From assembly GCA_011525695.1 (NCBI GenBank), contig WYBX01000096.1, positions 1 to 64,000 on the forward strand: DNA of 64,000 nucleotides, written 5' to 3'. Shown here piece after piece: positions 52,312 to 58,958 of this stretch (position 1 is its first letter; each line of letters begins with the position of its first letter). The translations under genes were made by a program, and so were the position numbers. The DNA is from Verrucomicrobiia bacterium. Lineage in GTDB: Bacteria; Verrucomicrobiota; Verrucomicrobiia; Opitutales; Opitutaceae. Below the pieces are notes generated by a model. That model was not told where the DNA came from and searched no databases. It saw only the letters and a list, made by a program, of their open reading frames with translations.

Positions 52312-53190
52312 TCAAACGCTGCCGGCTGACGTTTTTGTCAGTTGCCCCCTCGGGGCGACGGTTCCGCCTTCCGCTGGATCGCGCTGGGGTTCGGGGCGCG
52401 CTGCGGGCAGCACGTCAAAGTGCCGCAGGCCCTCCACCACTCCGTCCGCCAGCGGCTGCTGGGCGACGAAGATGCCCGGCCTTATCACCGCCCCGAGCAG
52501 CTCCGGCAATGCATTCTGTACCACAATTCCGCGTACGCCCGGCAGCGTGAACATGCTGGTGTCGTTGGCCGTGTCACCGGCGACGAGAACCCGGTCCGTC
52601 GGGATTCCCAGCTGTCGGCACAGCCATTCCAGGGCGCACCCCTTGCCCGCCCGGGCCGGGATGACATCGAGAAAATAGCGGCAGGAATAGACGATGGTGG
52701 CCTGGAGTGCCGCCTCTCGTATCCGCACTTCAAGGTCGGCAATCTCGTCGCGCCGCGCCCGGACCCAATACCAGCTCGACTTGAAGGCATGGGAACAGGT
52801 CGAGGGCTGGCGCGTCACCCCCGGCGTGGCCTCGACAATCTGCTCGATCCGCTCCCGGTCCCATCCGCCCCGGAGCTGCTCGACAAAGGAGTCCAATCTG
52901 CCGGAACCAGCGTTGTGGAATTCCGTGCCGACGCTGCCGATGATGAAATCCGGCTCGGGCAGCTGCCGGGAAGCCACCAGCGCACGCGTGTTCGCCACCG
53001 TCCGCCCCGTGTTGTAGACGAGCAGTGGCCGGGCGTTCCGCGGCGTCGCGCTCCAGGCGTCGGCAAATCGCCACGCCGAAGCCGGATCGCCGAGGATCGT
53101 CCCGTCGAGATCCGTGGAAAAGATGCGCACTCCGGCGCGCGTGGTCGCTGGATTCGGGGTCACTCTAGTCCCCATCGTTCCAGGGTTCAT
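52312..53190 (-). CDS. HAD-family sucrose- or mannosylfructose-phosphate phosphatase
   Basis: This 292-residue protein is an SPP-type HAD phosphatase. The nucleophile region is FSTDLDGTILGD (about 24-35), threonine in VYNTGRT is motif II, the Lys is in ARAGKG, and GDTANDTSMF is motif III/IV. It closely resembles residues 9-250 of the fusion protein downstream, so one is a duplicate of the other. Its start overlaps the 3' end of the synthase gene by 26 bp. It should remove phosphate from the synthase product. The C-terminal 30 residues are charged and unconserved-looking. Confidence 0.9.
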   Translation of the reverse strand: MNPGTMGTRVTPNPATTRAGVRIFSTDLDGTILGDPASAWRFADAWSATPRNARPLLVYNTGRTVANTRALVASRQLPEPDFIIGSVGTEFHNAGSGRLDSFVEQLRGGWDRERIEQIVEATPGVTRQPSTCSHAFKSSWYWVRARRDEIADLEVRIREAALQATIVYSCRYFLDVIPARAGKGCALEWLCRQLGIPTDRVLVAGDTANDTSMFTLPGVRGIVVQNALPELLGAVIRPGIFVAQQPLADGVVEGLRHFDVLPAARPEPQRDPAEGGTVAPRGQLTKTSAGSV

Positions 53191-54601
53191 CCCAGTCGGT
53201 GTCGTCCAGCGTCACCGCCGCCGACATCCGGTGCTCCACCGCCGCCACGAGCTGGTGGGCAATCCCGGTCCACGTGAACAGGCTCCGGGCCTTGTGTGCG
53301 CCCATCCGCCCCAGCCGCGTCCGCAGCCGCGGATGCCGGAAAACCTTCGCCATCATGATGCCGAGATCCTCGCGATCGAACGGATCGGCAAACAGCGCGT
53401 GCCGGCCGAACGAGAGCGCCCGATACAGCCCGCCGTGCACCGTGACCACCGTCGGCGTGCCCGAGGCCATGGCCTCGATCGCCGTCATCCCAAAGGGCTC
53501 GTAGCGGCTGCAAAGCACGAAGAGATCCGCCGCCCGGTAATAATCGGGCAGGTCCTCGTCCGGAATGAACGAGCCGAAATGGATTCGCGAACCGTAGCCC
53601 GTCTTCTCCGCCCGCTCCGTCAGCTCATCCAGAATCTGCTGCTCATTCGCGTTCATGTCCTTGCCACCCACCGCGAGATGCAGCACCGCCTTGGGCTCGC
53701 GGGCGGCGACGAGCGGGAACGCGTCGATCAGCAGATCGTAGCCCTTGTTGCGCGCCAGCCGCCCCAGCGCGACAATCACCTTGCCCTTGAAGCCGAACCG
53801 GCGGCGCATCGCGATCCGCGACGCATCGCTCACCGGATAAAAACGGTGATCATCGTAGCCGGGAGGCACCATCCGCACCTTGGCGGGACTGATCTCGTAG
53901 TCCTTCACGATCAGATCGAGCTGCGGCGGCGTGGTCGCCACGATGATGTCGCAATCCGCATACAGTTTCCGCTCCTCCTGGATCCGGCGGGAGAAGTTGT
54001 ACCGCCGTTCGAATTCGGAATGGCTCTCGGGAAAATCCGCCTCCATCTGCCGCTGTTTCCACAACCCGATCGAATGCGGCGTGTGCACATGCGGCACTTC
54101 CAGCACCGTGGCGAGATGCTGGGCGGCCATGCCCGCGTCCCAATAGTGGCTGTTGAAAAAGGCGTAGACCAACCCGTGCTGCTGGATGAACCGCAACGCG
54201 TGCTCGTTCCACTCCGCCAGGTAGTCGCAAAGGTACTCCTTGGCTACGAATTCATTGCCCCCGCAGGGCATCCGAATCACGCGCACGCGCTCGTCCACCC
54301 GTTCGATTTGCGGCTGCTCCTCGAACTGCCGCGTCCAGATGTCGACCTGGTAGCCCAGTTGCGCCAGCTTCTTCGAAAGCTCGATCACGTACACGACCTG
54401 GCCGCCCGTGTCCGCTGCACCGAGCGGCGGGTTTGCTGCCACATATCCATGCGTCGAAACCATGGCAATCCGCTGCAGGGGACTGTCGCCCGCGAGAATC
54501 TCGCGCTCGGCCGGCGTCAATGGCCGGGTCCGCCCCTGGCGCACTCGCGGAACAATCGATCGCTGGCTTGGGTTTGTCACTGTTTCTGATGTCTCAACCA
54601 T
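53165..54601 (-). CDS. GT4 glycosyltransferase: mannosylfructose- or sucrose-phosphate synthase
   Basis: This 478-residue protein is a retaining GT-B glycosyltransferase. The N-terminal domain opens STHGYVAANPPLGAADTGGQ, with the glycine-rich sugar-phosphate loop of the sucrose-phosphate synthase group. TPHSIGLWK follows, and the nucleotide-sugar site has EPFGMTAIEAMASG with the E-x7-E pair. The opening segment, as recalled, is closer to mannosylfructose-phosphate synthase of Agrobacterium (GDP-mannose donor) than to plant or cyanobacterial SPS (UDP-glucose donor). Both options remain open. It is the first gene of the synthase-phosphatase unit, preceded by the palindrome at 54646. Confidence 0.87.
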   Translation of the reverse strand: MVETSETVTNPSQRSIVPRVRQGRTRPLTPAEREILAGDSPLQRIAMVSTHGYVAANPPLGAADTGGQVVYVIELSKKLAQLGYQVDIWTRQFEEQPQIERVDERVRVIRMPCGGNEFVAKEYLCDYLAEWNEHALRFIQQHGLVYAFFNSHYWDAGMAAQHLATVLEVPHVHTPHSIGLWKQRQMEADFPESHSEFERRYNFSRRIQEERKLYADCDIIVATTPPQLDLIVKDYEISPAKVRMVPPGYDDHRFYPVSDASRIAMRRRFGFKGKVIVALGRLARNKGYDLLIDAFPLVAAREPKAVLHLAVGGKDMNANEQQILDELTERAEKTGYGSRIHFGSFIPDEDLPDYYRAADLFVLCSRYEPFGMTAIEAMASGTPTVVTVHGGLYRALSFGRHALFADPFDREDLGIMMAKVFRHPRLRTRLGRMGAHKARSLFTWTGIAHQLVAAVEHRMSAAVTLDDTDWDEPWNDGD

Positions 54602-54645
54602 GTCACCAGTTCATAACCTGAGCCGGCAAGGGCCAGTGTGCGTGC

Positions 54646-54661
54646 CTGACAATTCTGTCAG
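54646..54661. promoter_or_regulatory. 16-bp palindrome upstream of the synthase gene
   Basis: CTGACA-ATTC-TGTCAG is a perfect 6-4-6 inverted repeat 45 bp upstream of the synthase start codon. It could bind a dimeric regulator such as the OmpR-type protein encoded in the cluster. A related half-site lies upstream of the phosphatase-hydrolase fusion gene. Confidence 0.4.
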
Positions 54662-54695
54662 TGCGATTGGGGATTTTTCCCATGTCAGCGCCGCG

Positions 54696-55475
54696 TCACC
54701 GCGCCGCGTTCCACATCCTCCTCAGCAAGTCGCGGCTGTAGCCGAGGTAATGGCGGTCGTGGGCAAACACCTCGAGCGTGATCGTCGCGTCATAGCCGCC
54801 CGCCCGCAGCGTCCGCACGTGCGTCACGACATCCATGTCCCCCATGCCCAGCGCGAGGTGCAGATCCGCCTGGCCGCCCCGGTTGTCATGCAGGTGGACA
54901 TGCGCCAGCCGGCTGGAAAAATGGGTGATCAGTTCGGTCGCCGTGTTGTGCGGCACACCCAGATTGCAGTGGCCGATGTCCAGGTGCAGTCCCGCACCCG
55001 GCACGGCGTCGAGGATCGGTGCCAGCTGCGCCACGGTGTTGAAACGGCCCGGCACGTTTTCGAGCATCAGTCCGACCCCGAGCGGCTGCATGAATTCCGC
55101 GAGCGTGCGCAGCGAATCGATGTTCCGATGCACGATCGTCGGCTCGTCGGTGAACGGGGCATGACCGTCCGGGTGCACGTTCATCCACGTCGCGCCAATC
55201 TCGGCGAAAGCCTCGGCGGCCCGCTTCAATTCATCGATCGCCGCCCGCCGCAGGCTTTCGAATGAGGATCCAATCGGCAGGTAGAACGCCGTGTGTCCGA
55301 CGACGCCCAGCCCGAGATCGCCCAGCAGTCGGCGCACGTCGCCCGGACTTATCCGCCAGGTTGCCGCCGCCGGCGGCTCGAGCGTCAGATCGACAAAGTC
55401 GAGCTTCAGCTCCGCCATCCATGCCAGCTCGCGCTCGAGCGGCGTCCCCGGATGATTCATCGCTCCGACTTGCAT
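54696..55475 (-). CDS. sugar phosphate isomerase/epimerase-like TIM-barrel protein
   Basis: This 259-residue protein belongs to the xylose-isomerase-like TIM-barrel/AP endonuclease family 2 group. Metal-site positions are visible: NVHPDGHAPF, MLENVPG, HLDIGHCN, HVHLHDNRGG and TLEVFAHDRHYL. These give the usual Glu-Asp-His-Glu set. The reaction is unknown; members act as epimerases, isomerases or hydroxypyruvate isomerases. The start MQVGAMNHPG is used. It lies 94 bp upstream of the synthase gene on the same strand, so a link to the sugar module is possible. Confidence 0.85.
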   Translation of the reverse strand: MQVGAMNHPGTPLERELAWMAELKLDFVDLTLEPPAAATWRISPGDVRRLLGDLGLGVVGHTAFYLPIGSSFESLRRAAIDELKRAAEAFAEIGATWMNVHPDGHAPFTDEPTIVHRNIDSLRTLAEFMQPLGVGLMLENVPGRFNTVAQLAPILDAVPGAGLHLDIGHCNLGVPHNTATELITHFSSRLAHVHLHDNRGGQADLHLALGMGDMDVVTHVRTLRAGGYDATITLEVFAHDRHYLGYSRDLLRRMWNAAR

Positions 55476-55573
55476 GAGAAGAATCCGGAATCCCGATTAG
55501 CCAGGGCCGGGTATTGGGGAGGCGGCGCCAACCCTGCTCTCGAAACGCACATCATGGGGTTGAAATCTCCGGC

Positions 55574-56371
55574 TCAGCGTTCCAGCACCCGATCCGCCGG
55601 CAGCCGCATTGCAAACCAGGGCCGGCTGTCAAACAGCCGCACCCGCCGTTCCTCCCTCGCTTCCGGCTCCGCCGCCTCATCCGCGGGCTGGAGCGCGAAC
55701 TGTTCCCGCAGCCAGCCGGGCACCAGCCGAGCCCGTTCGGGACAGAGCCAGTTGAAGACCGCGAGCACGCCCTGCAGCAACCCGACATCCGGCCCCATCC
55801 GATCGACCAGCGTCTGCCAGTCGAGCCGCGCCGCCGCCCCCGCCAGCACATTGAGGACGTCGACCCAGTCGCAACGCTCCCGCTGCATCACATAGAGCTT
55901 CACCCGGATGAGTTCCTCCGGCGGAACCACGGAAAACGGCTGCCCCCGCAGCACCAGCGGCTCCGCCCGATCGAACCAGGCATCGTCGATCGCGACGCGG
56001 TGGTTGGGCAGATCCCAGATCACGTCAAAGAGCACGCCGTCCCGGGTGCCCCGAAAAATCCATGAGCGATCGTAGCTTTCCTGCTCGAAGTAGTCCCCGA
56101 AGCCGGCGCCCGACACCGCCGCCACCGCGCGCTCCCGATCCGCCGCGCGGACAACCACGTCGACATCCTTCGTGTTCCGCCAGTGCCCGGTGTAGGTGGC
56201 CAGTCCCAGCGCGCCATGCAATAAATAGGGCACCCCCGCCTGCTCCAGCGCCTCCGTGCCCGAGCGAAAGATCGTCCATTGTTCCTCCGGGATTAACTTA
56301 CCCCACGGGGCGCTGGCGGGCGTCTCGGAACGGCCCGGCCGGGCCGGGGATGCTGCACGGCTTTTCGTCAT
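55574..56371 (-). CDS. nucleotidyltransferase-fold protein
   Basis: This protein of about 265 residues has a minimal nucleotidyltransferase core in its first half. YLLHGALGLATYTGH is followed by RNTKDVDVVVRAADRERAV, in which the DVD pattern supplies the catalytic acids. The C-terminal half is helical and contains a segment like aminoglycoside adenylyltransferase or AbiEii-type partners (PEELIRVKLYVMQRERCDWVD). There is no antitoxin gene beside it, so a toxin role is not supported. The start is uncertain: ATG at 56371 is used, 56443 is possible. Confidence 0.7.
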   Translation of the reverse strand: MTKSRAASPARPGRSETPASAPWGKLIPEEQWTIFRSGTEALEQAGVPYLLHGALGLATYTGHWRNTKDVDVVVRAADRERAVAAVSGAGFGDYFEQESYDRSWIFRGTRDGVLFDVIWDLPNHRVAIDDAWFDRAEPLVLRGQPFSVVPPEELIRVKLYVMQRERCDWVDVLNVLAGAAARLDWQTLVDRMGPDVGLLQGVLAVFNWLCPERARLVPGWLREQFALQPADEAAEPEAREERRVRLFDSRPWFAMRLPADRVLER

Positions 56372-56474
56372 GACGTCGGTCTTCGCGATCCGCCGCAGAC
56401 CCAGCAATTGCCGGTCCGTTCCCGGCCGCTCGTGAAGACCCATGAGCTTCGCACAATGAATTCCCATCGGGTTC

Positions 56475-56618
56475 TTGGACGACGCGGGAGGTCGTCCCTC
56501 CATGTACGAGCATCGTATTTGGAGGGCCGTGCTCCGTCACGGCCATTGAGATCGATGGGCTCCGCAGGCCGTGTGTCCCATTGAGTTTATGGACGACGCG
56601 GGAGGTCATCCCTCCATG
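56475..56618. repeat. dispersed repeat, family C, second copy
   Basis: GGAGGGCCGTGCTCCGTCAC plus GGCCATTGAGATCGATG (from 56521) is nearly identical to 47521-47557. It is flanked on both sides by GGACGACGCGGGAGGTC(G/A)TCCCTCCATG (from 56477 and 56592), giving a direct repeat of about 27 bp. It occupies most of the gap between the nucleotidyltransferase and TonB receptor genes. Confidence 0.8.
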
Positions 56619-56663
56619 AAGGTCATTCAGACCGGAATCCCCGGCCGCGTCTGTGACCCGAAG

Positions 56664-58628
56664 TCATTTCCGCCCCAGGGGAAGCGCCCAGGAAAACCCC
56701 ACACGCACCGCTGGACTGCCATCCATCACCGTGAAGGCATCGTCCAGGTTCTCGATGTCCTCACCCAGGAGATTCTCCGCCCGCACGAAAATTGCGCCGA
56801 CCGCCACGGCCAGTTCGAGCCCGGCCTCCAGATTCGTGTAATCCCGCAGGGGCGTCGTCAGTCCGTCCGGGTTGTCCCGCCCGGCGTCCCGGGCCGGCTG
56901 CCAGTTCCATGCCTTGCGGTTGAAGCCGGCCCGCACGCCGGCAAAGGCCGCCACGTCGCGCCCACCGAGCCGCCGCTGCACCCTCACCTTGCCGTAGGCC
57001 GAGGCGCCCGGATGGTAGGGGAGCTGCCGGCCCGTGGCCTCGTCCCGGTTGCCGGTCAGCGTGTATCCGCTTTCCACCTGCAGGCCCTTTCCCAGGGTCA
57101 GCCGGACGGAGCCCTCGATCCCGCGCACGGTGGCGCTCTTGATGTTCGTCCGCTCCCAGACATCCACCCGCGGGTCCTTCGCCCATGGCCCGCGGTACAC
57201 GGGCACGATCATGTCGTCGAGCTCGCTGTGAAATCCGTACACGACCAGCTGCACCGCTTCGGTCGGCCGCAGCTCCACCCCCGCCGTATAGGTGGTGCTG
57301 TGCTCCGGCTCCAGTTCCGGGTTGCCGAACCGGTAGGCTGTCCCGCCATGACCGTAGCCCTCCTCATGCAGCTCCTGCAGTGACGGGGCGTGGAAGCCCC
57401 GGCCGACGGAGGCCCGCAGCCGCAGCCGCTTCCCGGGCACAAGCATCAGCGCCAGCTTGGGCGTGAAGGCGGCCCCGACCCCCTCCACCTTGTCCTGGCG
57501 CAACGCCGCCATCACCGCCAGCGTCTCGCGCGGTGCCCAGTCGTGTTGCACGAATGCGCCCCAGGCATCCTGCCGGTGGCGGCCCACCGACACCCGATCG
57601 AAATCGTTCCGTTTCGCGTCCACCCCCGCCATCAGCGTCTGGTTCGCGCGCATCCGCCATTTTCCATGCACCTCGGGTTCGAACAGCGTGTTCAGCTCAC
57701 CGTTCAGCGCCGCCCGCCAGCGCGTGTACGACAACCGGCCGTTCACCTCGACGTCCCGGCCCACCGCGTGTTCGAATCCGACCGCCGGCATCGTCAGCGT
57801 GCTGTCCGTCGTGCCCCCGCGCCATTCCATGCTCTCGTCGACCCAGTGGATCGATGCATACCAACGGGTCGACGGCCCGGCGGCCGCATCGATCCGGCCG
57901 AGCAGGTTCAGCCGCTCGTAACCGGTGTTGTTCACCCGGTTCGCCGGCAGCTTCAACGGCACGCCATCGCTGCGTTCCCATCCCGCGAAGGTGGATACCT
58001 TCACCCCGCGGCCCGCCGGCAGCAGCAGGCTGACGCTGCCTTCATGCGTCGCGTTGCTTCCGGTCGACATCCGGACCGTTCCCTCCGGCCGGGTGCCAGC
58101 CTTTCGCGTGACGATATTCACCACCCCGCCAATCGCGTCGGTCCCGTACTGGGCCGAGGCCGCGCCGCGCATGATCTCGATCCGCTCGACGCAATCGGGC
58201 GAAACCAGTTCCAGGTTCTGCCCGGTATGAATGTGATCCGTGAGCAACCGCACCCCGTCGACGAGGACGAGCGTGTAGTTCGCCGGCAGCCCGTTGATGC
58301 TCACCGTGCTCCGGTTGGGCAGCCCGCTGCCGGTGCCGGTCGCGACCGCGGCTCCCGTCGTGTATTCCATCAGCGCCCCCAGCGTCTGCGGGTTCAGCGC
58401 GTCGATTCGTTCCCGATCGATCACCTGCACGATTTCCGGTGTGTCGCGCAGCGGCAGTTCACTGCGGGTCGCCGTGACCACCACCTCGTCCATGCCGACT
58501 ATGTCCGTGGCAGGCTCGCCTGCAATGAGCGGCGCCGCCATTCCGAGGCCCAAGGCGACGAGCCAGCGCTCAACGGTGGGAAAGTGACCTATGCGATTCA
58601 AACCGGCGGGGGGATTGGAAGCATCCAT
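56664..58628 (-). CDS. TonB-dependent outer-membrane receptor (BtuB-like)
   Basis: This protein of about 654 residues has a signal-like hydrophobic stretch (about 20-35). A plug domain with TonB-box-like DEVVVTATR follows, with QVIDRERIDALNP and DAIGGVVNIVTRK (about 45-180). A beta-barrel reaches the C terminus, with GRGFHAPSLQELHEEGYGHGG in the middle. It should import a siderophore, cobalamin or sugar complex using TonB energy. No cobalamin riboswitch or other metal-sensing leader was recognised upstream. The start MDASNPPAGLNR at 58628 is one of two ATG options. Confidence 0.93.
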   Translation of the reverse strand: MDASNPPAGLNRIGHFPTVERWLVALGLGMAAPLIAGEPATDIVGMDEVVVTATRSELPLRDTPEIVQVIDRERIDALNPQTLGALMEYTTGAAVATGTGSGLPNRSTVSINGLPANYTLVLVDGVRLLTDHIHTGQNLELVSPDCVERIEIMRGAASAQYGTDAIGGVVNIVTRKAGTRPEGTVRMSTGSNATHEGSVSLLLPAGRGVKVSTFAGWERSDGVPLKLPANRVNNTGYERLNLLGRIDAAAGPSTRWYASIHWVDESMEWRGGTTDSTLTMPAVGFEHAVGRDVEVNGRLSYTRWRAALNGELNTLFEPEVHGKWRMRANQTLMAGVDAKRNDFDRVSVGRHRQDAWGAFVQHDWAPRETLAVMAALRQDKVEGVGAAFTPKLALMLVPGKRLRLRASVGRGFHAPSLQELHEEGYGHGGTAYRFGNPELEPEHSTTYTAGVELRPTEAVQLVVYGFHSELDDMIVPVYRGPWAKDPRVDVWERTNIKSATVRGIEGSVRLTLGKGLQVESGYTLTGNRDEATGRQLPYHPGASAYGKVRVQRRLGGRDVAAFAGVRAGFNRKAWNWQPARDAGRDNPDGLTTPLRDYTNLEAGLELAVAVGAIFVRAENLLGEDIENLDDAFTVMDGSPAVRVGFSWALPLGRK

Positions 58629-58796
58629 GGCGCAAATGTGCAGTCGGGCGATTCGACCTCTCGATTCTACGCCGGGCGCCGTAAACTGCTCCCTGCATTT
58701 TGCGCCATTCCGCGCAGCCATTGCGGACTTTCCACCCCTGATAAGTCACCCTCGCCGCGAAATACTCCCACACCCGGTCGGATGGATGCCGGACAT

Positions 58797-58845
58797 GGTA
58801 GCGCCGGTCTCTGACCGGCGGGCGCCAGTCGGAGACTGGCGCTAC
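58797..58845. repeat. paired palindromes, family E
   Basis: GCCGGTC-TCT-GACCGGC (58803-58819) and GCGCCAGTC-GGA-GACTGGCGC (58822-58842) are two perfect hairpins side by side. Their outer ends (GTAGCGCC and GGCGCTAC) can pair with each other. They sit in the 330-bp gap 58629-58958, where nothing else is recognisable. Confidence 0.7.
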
Positions 58846-58958
58846 GGCGCGCAGCCGTGGCCAGCGAGGGTGAACTAACGAGGTGCTCGCCGCCGCCCTG
58901 CCTCGCCACTCCGGTGGCCAAGGTGCCACAAGGGTTGACGCGACGAGACGGCGCCTCG

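Noticed and set aside
52325..52340. third CTGAC-N5-GTCAG operator near the sugar phosphatase
   Set aside because: It lies inside the coding sequence near the 3' end of the phosphatase gene and is more likely a coincidence of codons.
55574..56371. toxin-antitoxin or abortive-infection system
   Set aside because: The nucleotidyltransferase has no adjacent antitoxin-like or partner gene, so an AbiE/MNT-HEPN assignment is not supported.
58629..58958. cobalamin riboswitch upstream of the BtuB-like receptor
   Set aside because: The GCCAGTCGGAGACTGGC stretch superficially recalls the 3' end of the riboswitch, but it is a simple palindrome of the repeat family, and the core B12-box and CCGCAACTG-type segments are missing.
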